Shown: positions 34,592 to 43,780, counted from the first letter of the stretch. The stretch: DNA of 64,000 nt from Pseudoduganella armeniaca (GCF_003028855.1 NZ_CP028324.1:4340001-4404000); one strand, 5' to 3'. The notes: generated from the sequence alone by a model not told the origin. Made by a program: numbers and translations.

Positions 34592-35932
34592 ATGAACCGT
34601 ACATTCTTTATCCTAAGTGGCCTTTTTGCTATAGCGACTTTCTTTATGCTCTTCGCCAAGTCGACGCCTACCACAAAGCTACTGGCCACAGAGCGGGCAT
34701 CTCATCGGGAATCCGGTCAACCCTTCCGTGCCCAAGTAGTCGGTCTTCAATGGCTGAATCCGCTACAACGTCGGGATTACTCAACTGAATGGCAATTGCT
34801 CTGGACACTCGGGCTCGCCCGGCCAAATACCGATGACGACATGGTCCGGACCGAACCATGGCAATACAGCAAACTAAAGGCCGTCGGGGTGATTGCTTAC
34901 GGCAACGAGGGAACCGAATCCTTCGAAGGATTTCACGAGAAATATATCGAAATAATGCTCACGTTATTTCACGATATATATTTCATGAGCTCAAATTATT
35001 TTTATAACGCCCATTCTTTACATGGCCGCAAGACCTGGCGGGAGCTTGCTGGAATCCATGTCGAATATGCACTACCGCAGGGACGACTAGACCCGAACCA
35101 GGCAAGTGCTTACACCAGACAAGTGATAACGGATACCTTCGACATCGGCAATCCACACTTCCCCGACGCCTGGAGCCGCAACACCCCACCCGACGTCCAC
35201 GTGACAATGGGCGGCGCAAACGCCGGCTTCACGTCCCTTACTGCCGGCCTCGACTACCTGAAGGCACACCCAAACGAAACCGTCTGGGTGATGAACTGGG
35301 ACGCCCCCAGCTACCCGCCCGAGGACGAACAGATCAACGAGAACATGGTACTGCTCGTACTCGCCGGGCCGGACTATCAAACGGGGCGTGCGCCGCTCGC
35401 CTGGCTCGGTTACCCGGCGACGGCCAAGACGGCCGATTTCGAACCGGGCGACGGCAAGCCGGCGCGCAGCATCCAGGCGTGGAACGCGGCACTGCGCCAG
35501 GCTGCCGCCAACGCGGGCAAACGCAAGGAAGATATCGGCTATGTGATCCACGACGCGGATAACCGCCATGCCGCTTCGTCCGACCGGATCGCCGGCCTGG
35601 CGCAGACGCTGGCGACCGAGCTGCCGGACCTCGATTACGTCAAACAGACCTTCAATACCCCCGCCCTGCTGGGCGAAATGGGCGCCGGCACGGCGCTGAC
35701 GAATGTCGCGCTGGGTATCGCCTACGCCAACCACATCGGCAAGCACGTGCTGGTTGCCGGCACCACGAATGCGGCGCAACCCACGGCGCTGGTCGTGACG
35801 CCACCCGAGAAGGTACGGCCGTTCAATCCGGACGGACCCTGGTTCCGTGCCCGCGGCGGTGGTTCCGCCTTCCTGCCCTGGTGGGGGCTGCGGCACGACG
35901 CACCACCACGTTCGCAAGGATATTCCGAATGA
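34592..35932 (+). CDS. Tla3-like type VI lipase adaptor (DUF2875-like)
   Basis: 446 residues from ATG 34592; a TTG 24 bases upstream is an alternative. An N-terminal hydrophobic segment (about 4-22) looks like a membrane anchor. The C-terminal half has thiolase/ketosynthase-like sequence (GEMGAGTALTNVALGI, HVLVAGTTNAAQPTALVV) without an obvious active-site cysteine. That combination beside vgrG and tle3 fits DUF2875 proteins such as Tla3 (PA0259), which load Tle3 onto VgrG2b in P. aeruginosa. The first 500 bases are much more AT-rich than neighbouring genes, a sign of recent transfer or recombination. An immunity role is less likely but not excluded. Confidence 0.65.
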   Translation: MNRTFFILSGLFAIATFFMLFAKSTPTTKLLATERASHRESGQPFRAQVVGLQWLNPLQRRDYSTEWQLLWTLGLARPNTDDDMVRTEPWQYSKLKAVGVIAYGNEGTESFEGFHEKYIEIMLTLFHDIYFMSSNYFYNAHSLHGRKTWRELAGIHVEYALPQGRLDPNQASAYTRQVITDTFDIGNPHFPDAWSRNTPPDVHVTMGGANAGFTSLTAGLDYLKAHPNETVWVMNWDAPSYPPEDEQINENMVLLVLAGPDYQTGRAPLAWLGYPATAKTADFEPGDGKPARSIQAWNAALRQAAANAGKRKEDIGYVIHDADNRHAASSDRIAGLAQTLATELPDLDYVKQTFNTPALLGEMGAGTALTNVALGIAYANHIGKHVLVAGTTNAAQPTALVVTPPEKVRPFNPDGPWFRARGGGSAFLPWWGLRHDAPPRSQGYSE

Positions 35933-35963
35933 GTACGCCCGACCACGACAGGCGGATCGCACC

Positions 35964-36227
35964 ATGCGCGGCGTGATCCGGCTGAACGATCCGACCAGCC
36001 ACGGCGGCCAGGTCGTCAGCGCCGCGCCACACAGCAAGGTGCTGGGCGTCGCCGTCGCCCGCAAAGGCGATCGGTGCACCTGCCCACTACCCGGTCATGG
36101 CAATTGCACGATTGCGGAGGGCGACCCGAAGGTGCTGATCGACGGCGTGCCGGTGGCGTTCGACGGCCACCGCACCAGTTGCGGGGCGACGCTGATCAGG
36201 ACCGCTCCAGGCAGCGGCCGTGGATAG
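35964..36227 (+). CDS. PAAR-domain type VI spike-tip protein
   Basis: 87 residues from ATG 35964. The sequence RGVIRLNDPTSHGGQVVSAA followed by KVLGVAVARKGDRCTCPLPGHG and GDPKVLIDGVPVAFDGHRTSCGA is a complete PAAR domain, including the Cys/His residues that bind zinc at the tip. It caps the VgrG trimer. It starts 31 bases after the adaptor stop and closes the island, giving the order VgrG, effector, adaptor, PAAR. It carries no C-terminal toxin extension. Confidence 0.93.
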   Translation: MRGVIRLNDPTSHGGQVVSAAPHSKVLGVAVARKGDRCTCPLPGHGNCTIAEGDPKVLIDGVPVAFDGHRTSCGATLIRTAPGSGRG

Positions 36228-36276
36228 GTCCGCGCCGGTACTACAATGGGCGTTTTCACCGCGCCAGCCGATCGCC

Positions 36277-36663
36277 ATGTACCCCGCCGCCACACCCGAA
36301 TCGATCACCCGCCTCGTCCACGAGTTCTACGCCGACGTGCGGCGCGACCCGCTGCTGGCCGCCGCCTTCGGCCCGCGCATCGGCGCGGACTGGGAACCCC
36401 ATCTCGCGCGCATGGTCGCGTTCTGGAGCGACGTGATGCTGGGTGTGAAGGGGTTCCAGGGCAATGTCTACGGCAAGCACATGACCCTCGAGGGCGTCAC
36501 GCCGCAGCACTTCCAGCGTTGGCTGGACCTGTTCGACGCGACCGCGCGGCGCCTGTTCGAGCCGCCAGTGGCGGACGAGCTGCTGCTGGTGTCCAAGCGC
36601 ATCGCGGCCAGCCTGCAGTACGGCTTTTTCGGCAAGGTCGAGGTGCCCGGCCCCTCGACCTGA
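36277..36663 (+). CDS. Group III truncated haemoglobin
   Basis: 128 residues. The order ESITRLVHEFYADVRRDPLLAAAF, WEPHLARMVAFWSDVMLG and YGKHMTLEGVTPQHFQRWLDLF matches group III truncated haemoglobins. The histidine in NVYGKHM falls near the distal region and the one in TPQHFQRW is the likely proximal ligand. Such proteins bind oxygen or nitric oxide in the cytoplasm. The ATG at 36277 gives the usual family length; the frame extends 19 codons upstream without support. The gene follows the PAAR gene by 49 bases but there is no reason to link it to type VI secretion. Confidence 0.9.
   Translation: MYPAATPESITRLVHEFYADVRRDPLLAAAFGPRIGADWEPHLARMVAFWSDVMLGVKGFQGNVYGKHMTLEGVTPQHFQRWLDLFDATARRLFEPPVADELLLVSKRIAASLQYGFFGKVEVPGPST
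36635..36661 (+). terminator. Hairpin overlapping the haemoglobin stop codon
   Basis: AGGTCGAGG (36635-36643) pairs perfectly with CCTCGACCT (36653-36661) around a nine-base loop. It overlaps the stop codon of the haemoglobin gene and lies just before the convergent TonB receptor end. There is no U-run, so the terminator call is tentative. Confidence 0.4.
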
Positions 36664-36678
36664 CAGCGGCGTTCCCGC

Positions 36679-38928
36679 TTACAGCTTGCCAGACAGCGTG
36701 AAGAACACCTGCCGCGGCGCGCCCGACATCAAGGTCATCGACGTGCCCTGCGGGTCCGCCGCCGAGAAGCCGTTCGAACCGATCGTGCCGAAGTAGGACT
36801 TGTCGAACAGGTTCGTTACGTTCACCTGCGCCGTCAGCTCCTTGAGCATCGCCACGTTGCCCAGCTTGTAGCCGGCCGACAGGTTAGCCACCGTGAACGA
36901 CGGCACCGAGCGGTCGTTGGTGTAGGTGTAGTAACGCTTGTCGGTGTATTTCGCGCCCAGGCGCGCGAACAGGCCGTTGACCTCGTACGCCAGTTCGGTG
37001 TTGAACATCTTCTTCGGCGCGTCCACCACCTGCTTGCCGCTGACGGCCACCAGCTTGCCGTTGTCGCTGTAGTCGGACTTGTACTGCGAGTCGTTGTACG
37101 TGAACGTGTTAAACCAGCTCAAGCCCCGGTCGATCTTCCATACGGCCAGCGCTTCCAGGCCGCGCGTCTCGACCTTGCCCACGTTGACGATGGTGCCGGC
37201 GCAGCCGACGATGCCGGCGCAGGTGGCGATGCCCAGCTGGCGGTCCTTGAAGTCGGTGTAGTAGACGGCGATCGAGCCCTGGACCGCGTCACGCTTGAAG
37301 CGCAGCCCCAAGTCGAACGTGTTCGAGGTCTCCGGCTTCAGCTCGCCGATCGACAGCGCATAGCCGGCGCGGGTCTGCGAGAACGGGCCGTTGACGCCGG
37401 GCTGGTACGAGCGCATGGTCTTCGCGGCGGAGGCGAACAGCTCGTCGCCCGGCGCCAGCTGGTAGGTCGCGCCGAGCTGCGGCAGGAAGGTCTTTTCCGC
37501 CGTGATGGAACCGTCGGCGCGGTCGCCGCTGAAGGTGTGCGCGTCGATCTCCACCTTCGGGCTCTTGAAGCCGGCGTTGAGCTTCAGGCGGCCATCGAGC
37601 AGCGCCACCGTGTCCTGCAGGTAGAACTGGCGCGTGTCGGTCACGAAGGACTGGCGGAAGCCGGTGCTCATCGGGTCGCGCAGGAAGTGGTCGATATAGT
37701 GGCCGTCCGTCACGGCATAGAAATTACGCGTCAGGACGTGCTTGTTGCGCTCGGCCCAGAAGCCCGCGTTCAGCGTGTGCATGCCGCTTTCCCACGTCAC
37801 GTCCGCCACCACGCCATTGCGGCTGATCGTGTACTCGGTGGTGCGGATCGAGATCGGCACGGCGGCCGACGTCGGCGTGTACGGCGTGTACCAATGGCCC
37901 TGGCCTTCGTTACCGTGATGGTAGCCGGTGAGCTTGGCCGCCAGGTTCGGCGCCAGGTTCAGCTCCAGCGCCACGCCGGCCAGCTTGTCCTCGCGCAGGC
38001 CCTGGCCCAGGTAGTAGGCGTCGTCCAGGCTGTTGACGGCACCGCTGTAGACGCCCTTGGCCGCGTTCACGGCGCGCTGCCAGTCGGGATAGTAATTGTC
38101 CCAGTCCATGCCCAGGCGCGCCGCGCTTTCCAGCGACAGGTCCTGGTAATCCACCTCGCGCCGGTCCGACCAGTTGAAGAAGGCCGACAGCGTATGCTCG
38201 CCCAGCTGCTGCTCGACCCGGCTGTTGAACTGGTCCTGGTCCTGCGGGCCGGCGCCCTTCCACTTCTCCGCGCGCATGCGCGTGCCGGACAGGTAGAACT
38301 TGGTGCCGCTATCCAGCAAGCCGCTGTCGACGCGCACGAAGGTGCGGGCCGTGTCGTCGCTGCCCAAGGTCTGCGCGGCCGTCACGCCGCGTTGGTTGGC
38401 CGGGCCCAGCGTCACGAACTGCACGGTGCCGCCCAGGTTGCTGGTGGATGCCGTGCCCAGCGCGCCGGCGCCCTGCGAGACGACGACGCGGCCGATGTTC
38501 TCGGACGCGATGGCGCGCGAGATGTGCAGGCCGTTGTTGTTCCCGTAGCTCATGTCGCCCAGCGGGATGTCGTCCAGGGTGAAGCCCAGCTGGTTCTGGT
38601 TGAAGCCGCGGATCGAGAAGCGGGTCGACCACTCGTAGCTGCCGAACGGGTCGGCCGACTGGAAGCTGACGCCAGGCAGCTTCTCCAGCGTCTTCAGGGG
38701 GCTGGTGCCGGGCGTGGCCTGCTGCAGGTCGGCGCGCGACACGTTCTGCACCTGGCGCGACTGGCCGCTGCCCGTCACCTCCACCACCGCGATCGGTGCG
38801 CCGGCCGGGTCCAGCGGGGCGGCGGCGCTGTCGGCGGGCGCCGCGTTGGCTGCGCAGGCCAGCGCCTGCAGCACGCACAGGCACAAGGGTTTCAAACTGA
38901 TATGGACAGGGTGGCGGTTCACGAACAT
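36679..38928 (-). CDS. TonB-dependent receptor (siderophore/metal type)
   Basis: 749 residues from ATG 38928, which precedes a normal signal peptide (MFVNRHPVHISLKPLCLC...ANAA). The frame remains open well upstream but that part has no ribosome site and runs across the intergenic region. The plug contains TLEKLPGVSFQSADPFGSYEW, FSIRGFNQNQLGFTLDDIPLG and NLGGTVQFVT, as in receptors of the FecA/TonB class. The barrel ends with QVFFTLSGKL. It is divergent from a second receptor starting at 39221. Ligand unknown; the length fits iron-chelate or thiamine-type receptors rather than the longer carbohydrate type. Confidence 0.9.
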   Translation of the reverse strand: MFVNRHPVHISLKPLCLCVLQALACAANAAPADSAAAPLDPAGAPIAVVEVTGSGQSRQVQNVSRADLQQATPGTSPLKTLEKLPGVSFQSADPFGSYEWSTRFSIRGFNQNQLGFTLDDIPLGDMSYGNNNGLHISRAIASENIGRVVVSQGAGALGTASTSNLGGTVQFVTLGPANQRGVTAAQTLGSDDTARTFVRVDSGLLDSGTKFYLSGTRMRAEKWKGAGPQDQDQFNSRVEQQLGEHTLSAFFNWSDRREVDYQDLSLESAARLGMDWDNYYPDWQRAVNAAKGVYSGAVNSLDDAYYLGQGLREDKLAGVALELNLAPNLAAKLTGYHHGNEGQGHWYTPYTPTSAAVPISIRTTEYTISRNGVVADVTWESGMHTLNAGFWAERNKHVLTRNFYAVTDGHYIDHFLRDPMSTGFRQSFVTDTRQFYLQDTVALLDGRLKLNAGFKSPKVEIDAHTFSGDRADGSITAEKTFLPQLGATYQLAPGDELFASAAKTMRSYQPGVNGPFSQTRAGYALSIGELKPETSNTFDLGLRFKRDAVQGSIAVYYTDFKDRQLGIATCAGIVGCAGTIVNVGKVETRGLEALAVWKIDRGLSWFNTFTYNDSQYKSDYSDNGKLVAVSGKQVVDAPKKMFNTELAYEVNGLFARLGAKYTDKRYYTYTNDRSVPSFTVANLSAGYKLGNVAMLKELTAQVNVTNLFDKSYFGTIGSNGFSAADPQGTSMTLMSGAPRQVFFTLSGKL

Positions 38929-39220
38929 CGAAGTCTTTCTGAAAAAAGATGAAAATCGGGCATATCGAAAACTCAACTGCGCCGGATGGTAATGACCAGT
39001 TGTGACGCCCCAATGACATGGCAGCGCCCTGCGGGAGTGGCCTGCGCACGACAAACCCCTGGTGGATTTGACAAAAGTGCCGTCCGGATACTGTCTCCTG
39101 GTTACACGAACTGTTAGACTCCCAGCCTGCATCGATGCCGCCGCAACAATTCCAATAACCTCGATACGGCCTGGCGGCTGCCCGACCGGGTGCTGCCGTA
39201 TTTGCTCAGAGAAAGTCCAT
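38929..39220. other. Divergent promoter region between two TonB receptors
   Basis: 292 bases separate the two receptor starts. I see no convincing Fur box, RNA gene or open frame with a ribosome site. CAGAGAAAG shortly before the ATG at 39221 is the likely ribosome site of the plus-strand receptor. Both promoters must lie here, but I could not place -35/-10 pairs with confidence. Confidence 0.4.
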
Positions 39221-41452
39221 ATGATCGATCGTCGGGTTCGGCCGAACCGCCACCTGCTTGCCGCGTGCATCGCGGCCCTTTGTTCCGACCTGGCCCATGC
39301 CCAGGCCAACCCCGAGCTGCCGGAAGTCGTCGTCACGGCGCAGCGCACCAGCTCGGTCGAATCGAAGACCCCCGTCGCCATGTCCGTCGTGTCGGGCGAC
39401 CGGCTCGCCACGGCGGGCCTGGACAGTCCCGCCCTGCTGGGCGAGCGGCTGCCGAACGTGAGGCTCGACAACAGCTATGACGGCCTGCGCATCACGATGC
39501 GCGGCGTCACCAGCGCCGACACCACCGACAAGGGCGACCCGTCGGCCGCCTTCATGATGGACGGCATCTACATCGCCCGCCCGCAGAACCAGAACCTGGC
39601 GTTCTACGACATCGACCGCGTCGAAGTGCTGCGCGGCCCGCAGGGCACGCTGTACGGCCGCAACACGACGGCCGGCGCCGTCAACGTCATCACCAACGCG
39701 CCCACGCAGCAGCTGGAAGGCATGGTCGCCATCGAAGGCGGCAACCACCACACCCGCAAGGGCAGCGCCATGGTCAACGTGCCGGTCAGCCCGGCGCTGG
39801 CGATCCGCGCGGCGGCGGCATTCAACCGCCACGACAGCTTCCTGGCCAACGCCCAGGGCACCCCGCACACGCTGGGGCAGGACCGCGACGACTGGTCGGC
39901 GCGGCTGTCGGCCCGGCTGGCCTTCAGCAACACGGCATCCCTGCTGCTGCGGCTGGACCACAGCACGGTGCGCGACAACGTCGACGTGTTCGTCCCCGAC
40001 ACCAATTTCTATCGCGGCATCGAGACCGGCACGCCGGTCTGGCGCGGCGCCGACCGCAACACGCAGCTGACCAATGCCTTCGTGCCGCCCAACACGGTGC
40101 CGGAACAGGGCCATGGCCGCAAGACCACGTCCGGCGTCGGCGCCGAGCTGACCTGGGACCTGGGCCCGGTCAGCCTGTACTGGCTGGGATCGCACCGCCA
40201 GTTCGCCAACGACTTCCTGACCAATTACTACTACCGCGCCGTGCCCACGTTCGCCATCGGCGTGCACCAGGGCTTCGAGGGCGACTACCGCCAGGACTCG
40301 CACGAACTGCGCGTCGCCACCAAGGCCGGCGGTCCGCTGACCGCGCAGGCCGGCGTCTACTGGTTCCGCGAGCGCTCCAACACGCTGTACACCTTCCGCG
40401 ACCTGGAGCCGCTGGGACTGCCGCCCTACTACGTCTTCCCGACCGGGCCGACCGAGGCGCGCAGCAAGGCCGTGTTCGGCCAGGCCTCCTATGCCGTGCT
40501 GCCATGGCTGCGCGCCACCCTGGGCGCGCGCTGGACGGAGGACGACAAGACGCGCGTGGGCTCGACCAACTTCCAGCAGGGTCCGGTGTTCAATCCGGCC
40601 ACCGATTTGAAGCTGCTGAACGCCGCCGCGCTCACGACCCACAAGACCACCTGGCGCGCCGGCATCGACGCCGACGTGGCGCCGAACACGATGGCCTACC
40701 TGACCGTCTCGACCGGCTACAAGGCGGGCGGCTTCAATGACGGCTGCCTGGCCGGCAGCCGCCAGCTGGGCATCGAATGCCCGGCACCGGTCGCCGTCTC
40801 GGCGCAGACGCTGTTCTACCAGCCGGAAACGCTGAAGTCCGTCGAGGCGGGCGTCAAGACACGCTTCTGGGACAAGCGCGCCAGCCTGAACCTGGCCGTG
40901 TTCGACTACGACTACAAGAACCTGCAGTTGTCCGGCGTGGCGATGGTGATGGGCGCGCCGCGCTACGTGACGCGCAACGCCGGCAAGGCCAGCGTGCGCG
41001 GCCTGGAAGCCGACGGTGCCGTCAACGTGCTGCCGGGCGGCCGCCTGACGTATGCGCTGACGCTGCTGGACGCGCACTACGACGAGTACGTGCCGGACGG
41101 CGTGCATTCCTGGGCCGGCCGCAAGCTGGACCGCGCACCGTCGCATACCGTCACGCTGGGCTACGAGCACCGCTTCGGGCTGGGCCAGGCCGAGCTGACG
41201 GCGGGTGCCAACGTGCGCCGCAGCGCCAGCTACGTGATCGGCGTGCCGACCCAGCAGCTGGAATACCGGGTGCCGTCGTACACCACCAGCGACGCGCACG
41301 TGCGCTACCAGCGCGACGGCGCGCCGTGGAGCGTGCTGGCGCGCGTGCGCAACATCGAGAACAAGGTACGTCCGCTGACAGTGGACAGCTTCGGCATGAG
41401 CGTGCCGAGCGAGCCGCGCGTGTTCGAGGTGCGGGGCGAATACCGGTTCTGA
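39221..41452 (+). CDS. TonB-dependent receptor
   Basis: 743 residues; the ATG at 39221 starts a signal peptide ending near DLAHAQA. The N-terminal TonB-box region ELPEVVVTAQRTSS is clear. The plug has LRITMRGVTSADTTDKGDP, FMMDGIYIARPQNQN and VEVLRGPQGTLYGRNTTAGAVNVIT, and the barrel ends in VFEVRGEYRF. This plug pattern (MMDGIY...GPQGTLYGRNTTAG) is common in receptors of Sphingomonas and Xanthomonas relatives with hydrophobic, aromatic or siderophore ligands. The ligand cannot be told from sequence. It is followed by a perfect hairpin that probably ends its transcript before the carotenoid operon. Confidence 0.92.
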   Translation: MIDRRVRPNRHLLAACIAALCSDLAHAQANPELPEVVVTAQRTSSVESKTPVAMSVVSGDRLATAGLDSPALLGERLPNVRLDNSYDGLRITMRGVTSADTTDKGDPSAAFMMDGIYIARPQNQNLAFYDIDRVEVLRGPQGTLYGRNTTAGAVNVITNAPTQQLEGMVAIEGGNHHTRKGSAMVNVPVSPALAIRAAAAFNRHDSFLANAQGTPHTLGQDRDDWSARLSARLAFSNTASLLLRLDHSTVRDNVDVFVPDTNFYRGIETGTPVWRGADRNTQLTNAFVPPNTVPEQGHGRKTTSGVGAELTWDLGPVSLYWLGSHRQFANDFLTNYYYRAVPTFAIGVHQGFEGDYRQDSHELRVATKAGGPLTAQAGVYWFRERSNTLYTFRDLEPLGLPPYYVFPTGPTEARSKAVFGQASYAVLPWLRATLGARWTEDDKTRVGSTNFQQGPVFNPATDLKLLNAAALTTHKTTWRAGIDADVAPNTMAYLTVSTGYKAGGFNDGCLAGSRQLGIECPAPVAVSAQTLFYQPETLKSVEAGVKTRFWDKRASLNLAVFDYDYKNLQLSGVAMVMGAPRYVTRNAGKASVRGLEADGAVNVLPGGRLTYALTLLDAHYDEYVPDGVHSWAGRKLDRAPSHTVTLGYEHRFGLGQAELTAGANVRRSASYVIGVPTQQLEYRVPSYTTSDAHVRYQRDGAPWSVLARVRNIENKVRPLTVDSFGMSVPSEPRVFEVRGEYRF

Positions 41453-41458
41453 TCGTTG

Positions 41459-41485
41459 GGGTCTGTCCCCTGCGGGGACAGACCC
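41459..41485 (+). terminator. Perfect 12-bp hairpin after the TonB receptor
   Basis: GGGTCTGTCCCC (41459-41470) pairs with GGGGACAGACCC (41474-41485) around a TGC loop, seven bases after the receptor stop. Its core is the same GGGACAG/CTGTCCC word as the other intergenic palindromes. A TTG follows but there is no long U-run. Likely terminator and member of the dispersed repeat family. Confidence 0.65.
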
Positions 41486-41597
41486 TTGCCCTCAGCACCA
41501 AATGTAGCAAAGCCATACAAAGTCATACAAACCGCTGCAACGATCTGGCCGACAATACGGCCCGCGGCGCAAGAATTTTCGATACCAGGGATCCGGG

Positions 41598-42416
41598 ATG
41601 AACCGACTGCTGACCAAACTGCCACTTCTCAACTATGCGCTGGCGCTCGTGCTGGCGGCAGTGCTGCTCACGCGCGGCCAGTCCGACACCACGACGCTGC
41701 TGATCGTCAGCTCGATCGTCATGTTCGCCGTTTGCTGGAGCAGCGCGATCCACCTGCTGGGCGCGCGCGCCGCGCTGCATTTCGTGCTGATCGCCGTGGT
41801 GTGCGGCTGGGCCGCCGAGCAGCTGGGTTCCTCCTACGGCTGGTTCTTCGGCAGCTATCAATATACCGACGTGCTCGGACCGACGCTGGGCGACGTCCCG
41901 ATCGTCATCCCGCTGATGTGGTTCGCGCTGACCTACATCGCCTACGTGATCTCCAACCTGATCGTCTGGCAGGCGCCCAGCGACGGCATCGCCCCGCTGG
42001 TGCAGGACGTCACGATGTCGCTGCTGGCCGCCATGATCGTCACCGCCTACGACCTGGCGGCCGACCCGTACATGGTGTACGTGCTGAAGGCCTGGATCAT
42101 GGAGATGAAGGACGGCTGGTGGTTCGGCGAGACCGTGCAGGGCTTCGTCGGCTGGATGTTCGTCTCGTTCGTCATCGTGTTCCTGTTCCGCCTGTCGCTG
42201 CGCCGGCGTGCGCCCGTCGCCGCGCTGCCGGCCAGCCGCCGCCACGTGCTGGTGCCGCTGTTCATCTACGGTGCCAACATGGCGTTCCAGATGGCCGCTG
42301 GCCACCCCGTCGAGACCCGCACCATCGCCTTCTTCGCGATGGGCATTCCGCTGCTGTCCGCCCTATGCGGCTATGCGCGCTGGCAGCGCCCCTTGAGCGC
42401 GCAGGGAGAGCTGTAA
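41598..42416 (+). CDS. CruF-type carotenoid biosynthesis membrane protein (DUF422)
   Basis: 272 residues with about seven hydrophobic segments. The segment WAAEQLGSSYGWFFGSYQYTDVLGPTLGDVPIVIPLMWF is characteristic of the CruF/DUF422 family, whose members include carotenoid C-1',2'-hydratases. Later residues AADPYMVYVLKAWIMEMKDGWWFGETVQGFVGWMFVS also fit. It is an inner-membrane protein. Its stop codon shares a base with the start of the oxygenase gene (TAATG), so the two are coupled. No phytoene synthase or desaturase is present in the window, so its substrate must be made elsewhere or be a different isoprenoid. Confidence 0.82.
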   Translation: MNRLLTKLPLLNYALALVLAAVLLTRGQSDTTTLLIVSSIVMFAVCWSSAIHLLGARAALHFVLIAVVCGWAAEQLGSSYGWFFGSYQYTDVLGPTLGDVPIVIPLMWFALTYIAYVISNLIVWQAPSDGIAPLVQDVTMSLLAAMIVTAYDLAADPYMVYVLKAWIMEMKDGWWFGETVQGFVGWMFVSFVIVFLFRLSLRRRAPVAALPASRRHVLVPLFIYGANMAFQMAAGHPVETRTIAFFAMGIPLLSALCGYARWQRPLSAQGEL

Positions 42417-43780
42417 TGGGCGCGGCACCGCTGGGGGCGCTGGCCACGTCGCCCGAGCTGCGCGCCGACCCGCTGGCGGACGACACCATTGCCCGCGTCA
42501 TCGACGCGTGCGATTCGCCATCCGGTCCCTGGACCGCGATCGGCATCGTCAACCGTGAGGTGGCGCGCTGGCAGACCAATGCCGACCTGGTCGACTGGCG
42601 CGCCAGCCCGGGCACGCCGCCCGCCGTCGCCGCCGCGCTGGAAACCTATGTGCGGGAGGGCAGCACCCTGCCCGACTGGGCCGACGGGGCGAAGATCGCC
42701 CGCGCCGAGATGCTGTTCATGGAGATGAGCATGGTGTCGTGCGCGCTGTTGTTCTGCGCCAGCCTGCCGGAATGCTATGTGCTGCCCGACCTGGCCGGCG
42801 TATTGCATACGGCCGGCCAGCTGGAACAGCATACCGACTACCGCGTGCGCAGCACGGCCGCGATGATCTTCCCCGTCATGATGCGCGGTGGCCTGACGAC
42901 GCTCGACGGCGGCGGCATCGCCCAGGTGCTGAAAGTGCGCCTGATCCATGCCACCATCCGCCATCTGATCCTGCGCACCAACCCGGCCCGGGTCGTGGCC
43001 GGCAACGAGCGCCCGGTCATCGCGCCCCGGCGCATGCAGGGCCAGGGTCTGTACGACACGCTGTATGCGAACGGCTGGGACATCGCCCGCCATGGCGTGC
43101 CGTGCAACCAGCAGGAGCTGGCGTACACGCTGCTGACCTTCCACTATGTGTTCCTGCGCGGCCTGCACGGCCTGGGCGTCCCGTTCCGCCCGGAGGACGA
43201 GGAAGACTACCTGCACGCCTGGAACGTGATGGGCCACGTGCTGGGCATCGAGCGGGCACTGATGCCTTGGTCCATGGCCGAGGCCAAGCGGCTGTTCCAT
43301 GAACTGCAGCAGCGTGGCCGCACCCAGTCCTGGCTGCCCGACCCGCGCCCGGGCCTGGGCCGCGCGCTGATGAACATGATGGCCAACGAAATCCCGCTGC
43401 GCTCCTTCAAGTCGTTCCCGGTGCTGCTGACGCGCCACCTGTGCGGCAGCGCCACCTCGAAAGACCTGGGCCTGAACCACTGCGTGGGCCTGCCCACCTG
43501 GATAGCCTTCCTGGTCACGATGGGCATCACGCGCGCCGTCGACTGGATCGTGCGCCGCTTCGTGCCGCAGTTCTCGCTGTGCCGCATGGTCACGCGCGCC
43601 GTCGGCTACCGCTTGACCGTGCGCATGCTGATGGACGAGACCCGCCCCTTGAAGCTGCCGGCGACCCTGCTGAACCAGGTCAACACGGCAGTGCATTCGT
43701 GGGAACGTGACCCGAAGGCGCCGCGCTGGGTCAACCGGCTCGAATCCAAGCTGGCCGGCCGCCGCCAGGAATCCGCATGA
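42416..43780 (+). CDS. DUF2236 oxygenase, MpaB/Lcp (latex-clearing protein) superfamily
   Basis: 454 residues; ATG after GGGAGAGCTGTA. The helix KVRLIHATIRHLI carries Arg175 and His178 in the pattern seen in Lcp/MpaB b-type haem oxygenases. The later CNQQELAYTLLTFHYVFLRGL and WNVMGHVLGI are also typical. There is no signal peptide, but hydrophobic stretches (e.g. VGLPTWIAFLVTMGI) suggest membrane association. Lcp enzymes cleave double bonds of polyisoprene. Here the partner is a carotenoid-type protein, so cleavage or oxidation of a carotenoid or another isoprenoid is inferred. The stop overlaps the next start (ATGA). Confidence 0.8.
   Translation: MGAAPLGALATSPELRADPLADDTIARVIDACDSPSGPWTAIGIVNREVARWQTNADLVDWRASPGTPPAVAAALETYVREGSTLPDWADGAKIARAEMLFMEMSMVSCALLFCASLPECYVLPDLAGVLHTAGQLEQHTDYRVRSTAAMIFPVMMRGGLTTLDGGGIAQVLKVRLIHATIRHLILRTNPARVVAGNERPVIAPRRMQGQGLYDTLYANGWDIARHGVPCNQQELAYTLLTFHYVFLRGLHGLGVPFRPEDEEDYLHAWNVMGHVLGIERALMPWSMAEAKRLFHELQQRGRTQSWLPDPRPGLGRALMNMMANEIPLRSFKSFPVLLTRHLCGSATSKDLGLNHCVGLPTWIAFLVTMGITRAVDWIVRRFVPQFSLCRMVTRAVGYRLTVRMLMDETRPLKLPATLLNQVNTAVHSWERDPKAPRWVNRLESKLAGRRQESA

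Noticed and set aside
34592..35932. Calling the gene after the lipase effector its immunity gene
   Set aside because: The C-terminal thiolase-like sequence fits the Tla3/DUF2875 adaptor better than known periplasmic immunity proteins. An immunity role is kept only as an alternative.
36229..36276. Alternative upstream start for the truncated haemoglobin
   Set aside because: The extra residues would overlap the PAAR stop region and match nothing in the family; ATG 36277 gives the standard length.
38929..39471. N-terminal extension of the 36679-38928 TonB receptor
   Set aside because: It would overlap the start of the divergent receptor gene and put about 180 residues before a normal signal peptide.
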